DNA of 34,390 bases from Roseiflexaceae bacterium (GCA_947474225.1 CANJHS010000030.1:1-34390), one strand, 5' to 3'. Counted from the first letter of the stretch, positions 17,513-26,545 are shown. Translations and numbers: made by a program. Notes: generated by a model not told the origin, from the letters alone.

Positions 17513-18544
17513 ATGCAAGAGACCTTACGAGCACTCCTCATACAAGACATGGCGCGCGCACTGCTCCTCGCTGCTGCTGCCGCTTTTGTCGTGCTCGCGA
17601 GCGGTCGCGGCTGGATAGAACTCCTCAGACGTTGGAACATTCGCAAACGCGCCCGCAACGAGGGCAGCGACACAATGGTCAGCTACGGGCAGATTACGAT
17701 GGGGGGCGTCATGATAGTTGTTCCCGTTGTCCTGTTGACCACCGTGTTTAACCTTATTGACCGCTGGTCGATGCTGTTGCCGTTGGCGGTGATGGTGAGT
17801 TACGCCATCCTCGGGGCGATTGACGATTATTTTTCGCTCGAAGTGATTCCTTCACGACACTATGGGTTGACTGAACGCGTCAAAAGTGCGCTGCAGTGGC
17901 TTATTGCAATTGTCGCCAGTGTAGTGCTGTATTTGCCCGCGCCGTATGGGCTCGGTCATTCTGGGATGGTTTTTGTCCCGTTCGTCGGACCTCTCGATGT
18001 CGGCATCTATGTTATCCCCGTGGCTGCAGCCATCATCTGGGCGACAGTAAATGCGGTGAATATCACCGACGGTGTCGATGGATTGTCTGGCTGGACACTC
18101 CTCGTCGCCTTTGGAGCCTATGGCGTGATTGCCTTTCTCAATGGCGAATTCACCAATTTGATGGCACTCTGCTTTACCCTGGTTGGGGCCTGTGCGGGGT
18201 ATCTCTGGTTTAACGCACATCCTGCCCCGGTAATCATGGGGGATCTCGGGTCCATGGCCCTCGGTGGTGTATTGGCAATTATTGCGTTGCAATCGCAGCA
18301 GTGGTTATTGTTACCGATTATTGGGATTGTCTTTGTGGTAGAAGCCGTGTCTTCTTTTGCACAAATCGGCTATTACAAGTACACACGACGGACGACCGGG
18401 ACTCCCGTGCGTCTGTTCAAAATGGCACCGCTGCATCACCATCTACGGATCACGGGCTGGAGTAATCCCCAGATTACGCAACGCTTTGTGGTCATCACGG
18501 TAGCGAGTGCCTTGGTTGCAATAGCTCTCGCGATGCGTTCTTAG
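17513..18544 (+). CDS. mraY: MraY-like phospho-MurNAc-pentapeptide transferase, divergent copy 1
   Basis: A 343-aa polytopic membrane protein of the MraY family, which transfers phospho-MurNAc-pentapeptide from UDP to undecaprenyl phosphate to make lipid I. It is clearly a paralogue of the next gene: both start MQE-x-LR and well over half of the positions match by eye. The catalytic Asp pair (GAIDDY), NAVNITDGVDGL, MGDLGSMALG and HHH are kept. The conserved H-x-x-K-x-G-T-x-T-M-G-G segment is altered to T54-M-V-S57-Y-G-Q-I-T-M-G-G, so the His and the Lys, conserved in MraY and held to be important for activity, are missing. It may have changed substrate or a regulatory role, or be partly inactive. 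It starts 6 nt after murF. Confidence 0.88.
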   Translation: MQETLRALLIQDMARALLLAAAAAFVVLASGRGWIELLRRWNIRKRARNEGSDTMVSYGQITMGGVMIVVPVVLLTTVFNLIDRWSMLLPLAVMVSYAILGAIDDYFSLEVIPSRHYGLTERVKSALQWLIAIVASVVLYLPAPYGLGHSGMVFVPFVGPLDVGIYVIPVAAAIIWATVNAVNITDGVDGLSGWTLLVAFGAYGVIAFLNGEFTNLMALCFTLVGACAGYLWFNAHPAPVIMGDLGSMALGGVLAIIALQSQQWLLLPIIGIVFVVEAVSSFAQIGYYKYTRRTTGTPVRLFKMAPLHHHLRITGWSNPQITQRFVVITVASALVAIALAMRS

Positions 18545-18573
18545 GGCACTCTGTTGGAAGGGGAAGGACGACC

Positions 18574-19674
18574 ATGCAAGAAGCACTTCGAAGTCTACTT
18601 GTACGAGACATGTCACGTGCACTCCTGCTCGCAGCCGGAGCATTTGTGGTGACCCTGATCTTTGGGCACTACTGGTTGAAGGTCCTTCGCCAATACCAAA
18701 TCGGCAAACGTGTCCGTGTCGATGGCCCGCAGACGCATTTGGTGAAAACCGGTACGCTCACGATGGGTGGGTTGATGATAATTGCGCCTGTTATGGTGCT
18801 TACCATTGCGTTCAATCTGGTCGACCGCTGGTCGATGCTCCTGCCATTGGTCGCAATGGTGTTATATGGGATACTCGGCGCGGTCGATGATTATTTGTCA
18901 CTCGAACGCTCAAAGAAAGAACAATACGGCTTCAGCGAACGCGTCAAATTCATTCTCCAAATCGCCTTAGCACTCCTCATCAGCCTCTTTCTCTACTTGC
19001 CACAGCCGTTTGGTCTGGCCAATTCAGGACTGGTCCGCATTCCATTTGTTGGCAGTTATGACATCGGATTCTGGTTCTTCCCGTTGGCAGCATTCATCAT
19101 TGTTGCAACGAGTAACGCCGTCAATCTCACCGACGGACTCGATGGATTAGCAGGCTGGAATTTGGCCATTGCCTTTGGTGCATACGGAGTCATCACTTTT
19201 TTGAGCGGTGACTTCACCAATCTGATGACGCTCAGCTTCACCCTTGTCGGTGCCTGTGTCGCCTTTTTGTGGTACAACGCCCACCCTGCCCAAGTATTCA
19301 TGGGAGATCTTGGATCAATGGCGTTAGGGGCCGTGCTGGCGGTTATTGCACTCCAATCACAGCAATGGCTCTTGTTGCCGCTGATCGGTGTGGTATTCGT
19401 CGGCGAGGCAGCCTCTTCGGGTTTGCAAAAAATGTATTACAAGTACACCCGCTGGCGTACCGGGACGCCCGTGCGGTTGTTCCGTATGGCACCACTCCAC
19501 CACCACTTCGAATTAGGCGGCTGGAGCGAGACGCAGATAACGCAGCGCTTTGTGATGATTACCATGGTTGCGACCTTTTTGGGGGTGTCACTGGCACTTA
19601 CCTTCCACACAGAAGCAGAGACCGCACAGGGGAAGCTTCGTACGCCGCCGGCCATCATCGCAAAGCCACGATAG
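18574..19674 (+). CDS. mraY: Phospho-N-acetylmuramoyl-pentapeptide-transferase MraY, copy 2
   Basis: A 366-aa integral membrane protein, about ten TM segments, that makes lipid I on the cytoplasmic face. All family motifs are present: H55-L-V-K58-T-G-T-L-T-M-G-G, GAVDDYLS with the Asp pair, NAVNLTDGLDGLAG, MGDLGSMALG and the His-rich HHHFELGGW loop. It therefore looks like the fully competent MraY of the pair. A hydrophilic tail of about 30 residues (from about 336) is absent from copy 1. The start at 18574 has AAGGA 5 nt upstream and lies 29 nt after copy 1. Tandem duplication of the gene is the simplest origin. Confidence 0.94.
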   Translation: MQEALRSLLVRDMSRALLLAAGAFVVTLIFGHYWLKVLRQYQIGKRVRVDGPQTHLVKTGTLTMGGLMIIAPVMVLTIAFNLVDRWSMLLPLVAMVLYGILGAVDDYLSLERSKKEQYGFSERVKFILQIALALLISLFLYLPQPFGLANSGLVRIPFVGSYDIGFWFFPLAAFIIVATSNAVNLTDGLDGLAGWNLAIAFGAYGVITFLSGDFTNLMTLSFTLVGACVAFLWYNAHPAQVFMGDLGSMALGAVLAVIALQSQQWLLLPLIGVVFVGEAASSGLQKMYYKYTRWRTGTPVRLFRMAPLHHHFELGGWSETQITQRFVMITMVATFLGVSLALTFHTEAETAQGKLRTPPAIIAKPR

Positions 19675-19682
19675 GACGATCT

Positions 19683-21083
19683 ATGCAGTTACAGGGCAAA
19701 AAAGTCGTTGTGATGGGGCTCGGGGTACACGGTGGTGGCCTCGGTGTTGCCCGTTATTGTGCTGAACAGGGGGCTCAGGTAATCGTTACCGATCTCCGCA
19801 CTGCTGACGTTCTGCGCGACTCTATTGCTGCATTGGCTGATTTACCAATCACCTACGTGTTGGGTGAGCATCGTGAAAAAGACTTTGAAAACTGTGACAT
19901 TCTCGTCCAAAATCCTGCAGTGCCTGCATCGTCTCCCTATGTGCGCTTGGCTCGCAAGGCTGGTGCGGCCATTGAGATGGAGATGACTCTCTTCTTCCGA
20001 CTCTGCCCCGCTCCGATTATTGCAGTGACGGGATCGAAGGGCAAAACCACTACTGCTACCTTGACGGCGCATCTATTGAAAAGCTGGCGCACCGACACTA
20101 TTCTGGCCGGTAACATGCGTATTTCGGCTTTGGCGCAACTCCCATTGATTGGTTTGCAAACACTCGTCGTGCTTGAGTTATCGTCATTTGTACTCGAGGG
20201 GTTGGGTGCTGCAGGGCTCAGTCCGGCGGTTGCAGCAATAACGAATATTCATCCTGATCACCTCGATCGCTATGGCACCATGGAGGTGTACATTGCCGCT
20301 AAGGCAGAAATCGGACGACACCAACAGCCCACCGATACCCTCATACTGAATGCACTCGATACGAATCTCACTGCGCTTGCGCCGGCAATGCAAGGGCAGC
20401 TTGTCTGGACGAGTAGTGCAGAGCTTTCTGATCCCATCCCAGGTTCAGTGTGGTGGGCCGGCGATGTCTTATGGGTCTCTCTGGCTACGGGAACTGTGGC
20501 TGTCGCACACGCAACAGATATCCTGCTCGGTGGGGTGCATAATCGTGCCAACATCGCCACCGCTGTGGCACTTGCACTGCAGGCAGGGATGCCGCACACC
20601 CGCATCGCAGCCGCACTCAGAACGTTTACGGGTGTAGAACACCGTCAAGAAATCGTGGCAACCCTCGACGGACACACCTTTGTGAATGACACCGCAGCCA
20701 CCATGCCCGACGCCGCCATCGCAGCGCTCACTTCGCTCCCTCAGCCCATCATTTGGATTGCTGGTGGGGCAGACAAAAAGCTTTCGTTTGAATCGTTGGC
20801 GACAATTGCAGCGACACAGGTGAGCCACATCATTTTGTTACAGGGGACAGCGACTGCATTGTTGCGCGAAGCCCTCGAACGTCATGGTGCTGCAGATCGT
20901 ATTGTAGGTACCTATGACTCGTTTGAGGATGGGATTCGCGCTGCGCACAGTTTGGCACTTCGTCCTGCTACCATTGCATTGTCACCGGGATGTGCCAGCT
21001 TCGGTATGTTTCGCAATGAATTCCATCGCGGTGAAGAATTTCGTCGCATTGTACAACTAATAATCGCGGAGGTAGGGGCATGA
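19683..21083 (+). CDS. murD: UDP-N-acetylmuramoylalanine--D-glutamate ligase MurD
   Basis: A 466-aa Mur ligase that adds D-Glu to UDP-MurNAc-L-Ala in the cytoplasm. The N-terminal Rossmann-like domain opens KVVVMGLGVHGGGLGVA, followed by the P-loop AVTGSKGKTT (Lys121) and NIHPDHLDRYGTMEVYI in the central domain. FVNDTAATMPDA and ALSPGCASFGMF in the C-terminal domain are characteristic of MurD. The frame continues open back to 19269 inside mraY, but the ATG at 19683, with AGGA 6 nt upstream and 8 nt after the mraY stop, is the real start. The stop overlaps the next start codon (ATGA). Confidence 0.95.
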   Translation: MQLQGKKVVVMGLGVHGGGLGVARYCAEQGAQVIVTDLRTADVLRDSIAALADLPITYVLGEHREKDFENCDILVQNPAVPASSPYVRLARKAGAAIEMEMTLFFRLCPAPIIAVTGSKGKTTTATLTAHLLKSWRTDTILAGNMRISALAQLPLIGLQTLVVLELSSFVLEGLGAAGLSPAVAAITNIHPDHLDRYGTMEVYIAAKAEIGRHQQPTDTLILNALDTNLTALAPAMQGQLVWTSSAELSDPIPGSVWWAGDVLWVSLATGTVAVAHATDILLGGVHNRANIATAVALALQAGMPHTRIAAALRTFTGVEHRQEIVATLDGHTFVNDTAATMPDAAIAALTSLPQPIIWIAGGADKKLSFESLATIAATQVSHIILLQGTATALLREALERHGAADRIVGTYDSFEDGIRAAHSLALRPATIALSPGCASFGMFRNEFHRGEEFRRIVQLIIAEVGA

Positions 21084-21832
21084 ACAAGGCGACTTTTGCG
21101 GGACCCATTCAGCGTTTCTTCCGTGAGACATCACCCATGGTGCGGCTCATCGTTATGATTAATATTGTGATTTTCATCGTCCCCTATCTGCTCGACCGAG
21201 TGGGCTTGGTCATCAAATCGGTGACTATTTCAGATCTGCTGCTCATCTACGGCGCCAAAGATAACATTGCAATCGCCTCGGCAGACCAATACTACCGCTT
21301 CTTTACCATGATGTTCCTGCATGGGAACATCGTTCATCTCCTCTTCAACACCTTTGCCATTGTGCAGATTGGGGTTACTGTCGAGCGCATGAGCGACAGC
21401 AGGCGATTTTTGGGTATCTATTTCGTCGGTGGTCTGGTGGGTGGCATTGCATCGTATTTGTTCAGTCCTAATCCGTCGGTCGGCGCATCGGGGGCAATTT
21501 TTGCACTCATTGGCGCAATGGGCATGTTCGTATGGACCAATCGCAAGGCCTACGGTGAGAATGCAAAACAAATCTTGGGCAGCATTGCGTTTACTGCACT
21601 CATCAATATCTTCTTTGGCTATAGTATGCCAAACATCGACAATATGGCACACATCGGTGGGCTCCTGGGTGGTCTGGTAACCGGCTACTTATTGATGCCT
21701 CGACTCATCGAGCATGTGACCGAGGACGGAGTAGTGCGGTCGCGGCTGCCACTGAGTTGGGGTTGGAAGGGTGTCATTGTCTTGTCTGCAATTCTCTTTG
21801 TCATCGTCGTCGTAGCCGTCCCGGCTCTCTAG
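21080..21832 (+). CDS. Rhomboid family intramembrane serine protease
   Basis: A 250-aa polytopic membrane protein. The serine motif GASGAIF (Ser137) and the histidine in NMAHIGGLLGG (His191) form the rhomboid catalytic dyad, and FLHGNIVHLLFN matches the H-x-x-x-x-H-x-x-x-N element of TM2. Rhomboids cut single-pass membrane proteins within or next to their TM helix. The gene overlaps murD by 4 bp and lies 18 nt before ftsW, so it is embedded in the cell-wall operon. Single-pass division proteins from the same operon (FtsL, FtsQ, the PBP) are conceivable substrates, but nothing in the sequence proves this. Confidence 0.92.
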   Translation: MNKATFAGPIQRFFRETSPMVRLIVMINIVIFIVPYLLDRVGLVIKSVTISDLLLIYGAKDNIAIASADQYYRFFTMMFLHGNIVHLLFNTFAIVQIGVTVERMSDSRRFLGIYFVGGLVGGIASYLFSPNPSVGASGAIFALIGAMGMFVWTNRKAYGENAKQILGSIAFTALINIFFGYSMPNIDNMAHIGGLLGGLVTGYLLMPRLIEHVTEDGVVRSRLPLSWGWKGVIVLSAILFVIVVVAVPAL

Positions 21833-21850
21833 CGACACTGGAATATACCA

Positions 21851-23134
21851 ATGAGTGAACGTCCCCCCCGTGCGTCAATTGAATCTGATGGCCTCAAGCA
21901 CAAACCCGATTACCAGCTCTTGCTGTGTATCGGTATGCTTGTCCCATTTGGGTTGGTGATGGTCTATAGTGCGTCGTTTGTCGAAGGATTTGTCTACTAC
22001 GATAACGGCTTTCATTACATGACCCGACAGTTGTTTGCCGCGGTGGTTGGTACGTTTGCGCTGATTATTGCCCAACGCATAGATTACCGCACATGGCGCA
22101 CTTATTCGCTCCATCTGTTGGCAATTGGCTTTCTGCTGTTGGTATTAACTGGCTTTGTATTGCCCGCATCGATGACCGAAGTGAATGGCTCGCGGAGCTG
22201 GATTCGCATGGGATTTTTTAGCTTTCAACCGTCCGAATTCGTCAAGCTCGCGCTGATTGTGTATCTCGCCAGCTGGTTGTCGAAGCGCGCCGGCAAAGTG
22301 GCGAATTTCAATACGGGAATGCTCCCGTTTGCTGCGGTGCTGGGTATTTTCACCGGATTAGTCATGGTAGGGCGCGACTTAGGGTCTTCGACGGTGATGG
22401 TATCTGTTGCTGCGCTCGTGTACTTTGTTGCCGGAGCAAGCCTCTGGCATTTTTTGGGTGCAGGGATCCTTGGTGGGGTATTCTTTTTGTTGGCGATTAA
22501 TCTAGCCTCGTATCGGCTCGAGCGTATCAATGCATGGCTTGACCCATTTGCATACTACAGCGGAGCGGGATTTCAGCCCATCCACGCGCTGTATGCGCTG
22601 GCTTCGGGTGGAGTCTTTGGCATGGGAATCGGTCAATCTCGGCAGAAGTATCTCTGGTTACCGCAGTCATATACCGATACCATATTGGCTATCATCGGCG
22701 AAGAACTCGGTCTGATTGGGACGTTATTCGTCGTGGGCTGTTTTGTGTTTATCGCGTACCGGGGATTTCGCATTGCCAGTAGTTCCCCAAATTCGTATGC
22801 TGCATTATTGGCAACGGGTTTGACACTCTGGATTGTGATTCAAGCTGTCATCAACCTCGCCGTTGCAACCACGCTTGTCCCGTTCACTGGTATCACACTA
22901 CCGTTCTTGAGTTATGGTGGGACCTCATTGATGATGAGCATGGGTGCGATGGGAATCCTTTTAAATGTGTCAAAATATACGTTGGTTGACAACGACCAGC
23001 CAGATTCACTGAGAATACGCTATGAACAGATCCGAGCAGCTATCGGCGCTTTACTTCCTTTCGGGCGGCGGGACCGGGGGCCACGTGTATCCGTCCCTCG
23101 CAGTCGCCGCAGCACTCGTCCAGATGCCGAATAA
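21851..23134 (+). CDS. ftsW: Septal peptidoglycan glycosyltransferase FtsW
   Basis: A 427-aa SEDS family protein with about ten TM helices. It polymerises lipid II into glycan strands with its partner PBP FtsI. Typical segments are MVYSAS in TM1, NGSRSWIRMGFFSFQPSEFVKL, GRDLGSS, the LPQSYTDTILAIIGEELGLIG motif, and LPFLSYGGTSL near the last TM helix. The start has only a weak ribosome site (TGGA). The C-terminal tail is Arg-rich and is encoded by DNA shared with the first 113 nt of murG in another frame. The context next to murG favours FtsW over RodA. Confidence 0.94.
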   Translation: MSERPPRASIESDGLKHKPDYQLLLCIGMLVPFGLVMVYSASFVEGFVYYDNGFHYMTRQLFAAVVGTFALIIAQRIDYRTWRTYSLHLLAIGFLLLVLTGFVLPASMTEVNGSRSWIRMGFFSFQPSEFVKLALIVYLASWLSKRAGKVANFNTGMLPFAAVLGIFTGLVMVGRDLGSSTVMVSVAALVYFVAGASLWHFLGAGILGGVFFLLAINLASYRLERINAWLDPFAYYSGAGFQPIHALYALASGGVFGMGIGQSRQKYLWLPQSYTDTILAIIGEELGLIGTLFVVGCFVFIAYRGFRIASSSPNSYAALLATGLTLWIVIQAVINLAVATTLVPFTGITLPFLSYGGTSLMMSMGAMGILLNVSKYTLVDNDQPDSLRIRYEQIRAAIGALLPFGRRDRGPRVSVPRSRRSTRPDAE

Positions 23135-24188
23135 CCCACGTGTTGTCTATGTGGGCAGTCCAGACGGCATGGAGGGTGATATGGTGCGACGCGAAAGTGC
23201 GTTGCAGTTCTACCCCATTGATGCCGCTGCAATGCGTGGTCGTGGCCCCCGTGCACTTTTTACCAATCTGGTCCGACTCGGGCGTGGCGTCTGGCAAGCA
23301 ATTGCCCTGATCCGTCGCGAGCACCCGGCGGCGATATTTGGCACCGGCGGATACGTCTGTGTGCCCCTGTTTGTCGCAGCATGGTTATTGTGTGTGCCGC
23401 GTGCTATTTATTTGCCCGATGTGGTGCCGGGCATAGCGGTACGCTTCTTGGCACGGATTTCTACCATTGTTGTTGCAACGATTCCGGATGCCGCACCGTA
23501 CTTGCAGTTGTCAGCGCAGCGCCCCGAGGAATATCTGCCTGGTCAGCGCCAACTCATTGTGTCAGGATATCCTGTCAGACAAGCCATCAGCACGACCGAC
23601 CGAGTGACAGCACGCGCAGTATTTGGTGTTGCCGACGAGACCCCAGTTGTCCTGGTGTATGGCGGCAGTCGCGGTGCGCGCAGCCTCAATGACGCCATTC
23701 GTGAAGCATTAGCGACGCTGTTGCCACACGTCCACATCATCCATGTCTGTGGCCGCGAAGGGGACGAACCCGTACTGCGCGCATCCGCTGCACTACACGC
23801 TGATGCCAAACAACGCTACCATCTGATGCCGTACCTTTCGGCCGACGGCCCACTGACGATGAGTGCTGCCTTTGCAGCGGCAGATCTGACCGTCTGTCGG
23901 AGTGGTGCATCGGTATTAGGTGAACTTCCAATAGCGGGACTTCCTGCCATAGTGGTTCCCTACCCATATGTTCATCAAGACGAAAACGCCGACTACCTCG
24001 TTCGTCATGGCGCCGCCATCAAAATAGCCGATGCGCGTGTCGCCAGAGAATTAGCACCAACGCTCCTCACGCTTGTCGCTGATCCTGACAAACTAGCAGA
24101 AATGCGCACACAGATGCGTGCGTTGGCCCAACCCGAAGCCGCAGACATAATCGCTGGTCTGCTCCAGCGCATAGCCAGAGGCGACTAA
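23022..24188 (+). CDS. murG: UDP-GlcNAc:lipid I N-acetylglucosaminyltransferase MurG
   Basis: A 388-aa GT28 family enzyme, of usual length. It adds GlcNAc to lipid I to form lipid II on the inner membrane face. The N-terminal lipid-binding loop SGGGTGGHVYPSLAVA has its GGGTGGH at residues 15-21. GGSRGARSLN and the later VCRSGASVLGELPIAGLPAIVVPYP region form the UDP-GlcNAc site. The ATG at 23022 is the only good start before the essential glycine loop, so the gene must begin inside ftsW, overlapping it by 113 nt in the +1 frame. The stop overlaps the murC start (TAATG). Confidence 0.94.
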   Translation: MNRSEQLSALYFLSGGGTGGHVYPSLAVAAALVQMPNNPRVVYVGSPDGMEGDMVRRESALQFYPIDAAAMRGRGPRALFTNLVRLGRGVWQAIALIRREHPAAIFGTGGYVCVPLFVAAWLLCVPRAIYLPDVVPGIAVRFLARISTIVVATIPDAAPYLQLSAQRPEEYLPGQRQLIVSGYPVRQAISTTDRVTARAVFGVADETPVVLVYGGSRGARSLNDAIREALATLLPHVHIIHVCGREGDEPVLRASAALHADAKQRYHLMPYLSADGPLTMSAAFAAADLTVCRSGASVLGELPIAGLPAIVVPYPYVHQDENADYLVRHGAAIKIADARVARELAPTLLTLVADPDKLAEMRTQMRALAQPEAADIIAGLLQRIARGD

Positions 24189-25594
24189 TGCACTACCACA
24201 TCGTCGGTATTGGTGGCGCTGGAATGAATGCCATCGCGCATATTCTGCTCGATCGCGGTGATTCGGTCAGCGGGAGTGATACGCAACGCAGTGCTGCCTG
24301 GGGTCCGTTACAGGCACGCGGGGTGAAGATTACCCTCGGCCATGACGCCCGTGCCATCAATGGCGCAGACGCTATTGTCGCAACGTCGGCAGCGCGCCAC
24401 CCACACCCCGAACTCGATGCAGCGCTGACCATGGGAATTCCCATCCTGCGTCGCCATGATTTGTGGCGCACGTGGTCGACCGAACGCAACATCATTGCGG
24501 TCGCTGGGACTCACGGAAAAACCACTACCACCGCCATGATTGCCGTCGCGCTGCAACGGGCAGGGCTCAACCCGGGATATCTCATCGGCGCCGAGATTCC
24601 CGATTTACCTCGCACCGCAGCCTGGGGTAATCCGGCAGCGCCGTTTGTCATCGAAGCAGACGAATACGACCGGACCTTCCTCGCGCTGACACCCGATATC
24701 GCCGTCATCACCACGCTCGAGTGGGATCATGTCGATATATATCCGGATGCGGATGACTATGCACGTGCGTTTCAGTCGTTTGTCGCATCGGTGCCCAATG
24801 CGCGACGTGTGCTGGTCTGCGCAGACGACCCCGGCGTCCGACAGGCCATGAACCGTCCCGGTGTGCTGTGGTACGGCATCGACCATGAGTTGGCAAACAA
24901 TCCCGTCGCATGCACACGCATGCCTCTCGATTGGTCAGCGACCGCTTTGACGCATTATGCAGATGGCCAACGCTTCCAACTCTGGCATTATGACCCGCGC
25001 ACGTTTTCGACGAGACTCCATGCACATCTGGATACCCCATTAGCCGGATTGCATAATGTCGCCAATACGGTGGCAGCGTACGCAGCCGCAGTCATGGCGG
25101 GGGCAGCTCCTGATGCGGTCGTAGCCGCGCTGGCGGGATTTCACGGAGCCAAACGACGTTTCGAGCAGGTTGGTGTCGCAGCGGGGGTGCGCATTATCGA
25201 TGATTACGGGCACCACCCGACCGAGGTGCGTGTTGTTTTGGCGGCCGCTCGGCAACGCTACCCAGCGGCACGTGTTATTGCCTATGTGCAGCCGCACACC
25301 TTTTCGCGCACACAGATGCTCGTGGCCGAATGGGCCACTGCGTTTGCCGATGCAGATTGCGTGCTGATTGGTGATATCTATGCCTCGCGGGAACAACCAA
25401 TCAACGGCATCGATGCCTCGTGGCTGGTCAGTCACATCCACCATCCGGCGGTCCGTGCCTCAGGTACCGTAGAACAGACGGTCGCTGTGCTTTTGTCACT
25501 TGTCCGCGACGGCGATGTCGTCATTACGCTCAGTGCCGGCGATGGCACGAATGTGGGTCCCGCTCTCCTGCAGGCGATGGGTACACGACCATGA
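24188..25594 (+). CDS. murC: UDP-N-acetylmuramate--L-alanine ligase MurC
   Basis: A 468-aa Mur ligase that starts the peptide stem by adding L-Ala to UDP-MurNAc. The N-terminal HIVGIGGAGMNAIAHIL is the MurC form of the nucleotide-binding loop. The P-loop is AGTHGKTTTT (Lys111), and DDYGHHPTEV in the C-terminal part is diagnostic of MurC. TAATG overlap with murG and ATGA overlap with murB place it firmly in the operon. Length is standard. Confidence 0.96.
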   Translation: MHYHIVGIGGAGMNAIAHILLDRGDSVSGSDTQRSAAWGPLQARGVKITLGHDARAINGADAIVATSAARHPHPELDAALTMGIPILRRHDLWRTWSTERNIIAVAGTHGKTTTTAMIAVALQRAGLNPGYLIGAEIPDLPRTAAWGNPAAPFVIEADEYDRTFLALTPDIAVITTLEWDHVDIYPDADDYARAFQSFVASVPNARRVLVCADDPGVRQAMNRPGVLWYGIDHELANNPVACTRMPLDWSATALTHYADGQRFQLWHYDPRTFSTRLHAHLDTPLAGLHNVANTVAAYAAAVMAGAAPDAVVAALAGFHGAKRRFEQVGVAAGVRIIDDYGHHPTEVRVVLAAARQRYPAARVIAYVQPHTFSRTQMLVAEWATAFADADCVLIGDIYASREQPINGIDASWLVSHIHHPAVRASGTVEQTVAVLLSLVRDGDVVITLSAGDGTNVGPALLQAMGTRP

Positions 25595-26529
25595 GCATAC
25601 CGCAGCTCATCATTACCGAGTTCGTCCCATTGGCCGCGCTGACGTCGTGGCGCATCGGAGGGACTGCCCGCTACCTTGCCACGGTACGATCACCCGCTGG
25701 GGTTGCCGAGGCAATTGCGTTTGCTGATGCCCGGATGCTCCCTGTCTGGATCCTTGGTGGCGGGAGCAACATGCTGATTAGTGATGATGGCCTCCCCGGC
25801 GTCGTCATTCGGATGCGCGATATGCATGTTGACATAAAACAAAACGCAGATACTGCCGAGGTGCACATCGGTGCAGGTGCGCCGATGGCGGGCACCGTCC
25901 GCCAACTCGTCAACGCTGGCTGGTCGGGGATGGCATGGGCCGAAGGTTTGCCCGGTACCGTCGGTGGTGCGGTCTATGGCAATGCAGGCTGTTACGGTGG
26001 AGCAATGGCCGACACGGTGCAGTCGATCGATCTCTGGCGGGCAGGATGTCTCGACACGGTATTACCTGCGACACTCGGATTCGGCTATCGTACAAGTGCC
26101 CTCAAGCGACACGCTGTCCCGCAGCTCGTCCACGGGATGCACGTCGGTGACATCCTGCCTATCGTCGTCGGTGCGACCATCCGTCTGACGAGCGCCGATC
26201 CTGTGCAGTTAGCAACCGAATTAGCCGAGACGGCAGTGCTTCGGAAAGGCAAAACACCACAAGGGTCATCGTGTGGAAGCGTCTTTAAGAATCCCGCAGG
26301 CGATTCGGCCGGGCGCCTCATCGAGGCAGCTGGGCTCAAAGGGTACGCGGTAGGTTCGGCAGTTATTGCCGAACGTCACGCCAATTACATCATCAATCGT
26401 GGTGGCGCTACCAGCGCTGATGTGCGAGCGCTCGTCAGTCACATCCGTGCCGCCGTCGCCGCCCACAGTGGCGTTACCCTCGAACCAGAAGTACAAATTC
26501 TCGGCGAAGAATGGCCTTTCAACGCCTGA
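25591..26529 (+). CDS. murB: UDP-N-acetylenolpyruvoylglucosamine reductase MurB
   Basis: A 312-aa FAD enzyme that reduces the enolpyruvyl group of UDP-GlcNAc-enolpyruvate to give UDP-MurNAc. Motifs are SWRIGGTARYL, GGGSNMLISDDGLPGVVIRM and GLPGTVGGAVYGNAGCYG in the FAD domains, and SCGSVFKNP, whose serine is the family's proton donor. The short length and this motif set indicate a type II MurB (as in Gram-positives), without the extra loop of E. coli. The start overlaps murC by 4 bp; an open frame extends back to 25420 but has no support. Confidence 0.95.
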   Translation: MSIPQLIITEFVPLAALTSWRIGGTARYLATVRSPAGVAEAIAFADARMLPVWILGGGSNMLISDDGLPGVVIRMRDMHVDIKQNADTAEVHIGAGAPMAGTVRQLVNAGWSGMAWAEGLPGTVGGAVYGNAGCYGGAMADTVQSIDLWRAGCLDTVLPATLGFGYRTSALKRHAVPQLVHGMHVGDILPIVVGATIRLTSADPVQLATELAETAVLRKGKTPQGSSCGSVFKNPAGDSAGRLIEAAGLKGYAVGSAVIAERHANYIINRGGATSADVRALVSHIRAAVAAHSGVTLEPEVQILGEEWPFNA

Positions 26530-26545
26530 TAGAGGAGTTCACGTC

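Noticed and set aside
19269-19682. In-frame 138-codon N-terminal extension of murD
   Set aside because: It overlaps the conserved C-terminal half of mraY copy 2, and ATG 19683 has a good ribosome site and gives standard MurD length.
25420-25590. N-terminal extension of murB
   Set aside because: It overlaps the murC 3' end in another frame and has no MurB similarity; ATG 25591 gives the usual ATGA coupling.
26366-26545. N-terminal extension of ddl
   Set aside because: It overlaps murB; the Ddl N-terminus aligns from ATG 26546, which has AGAGGAG upstream.
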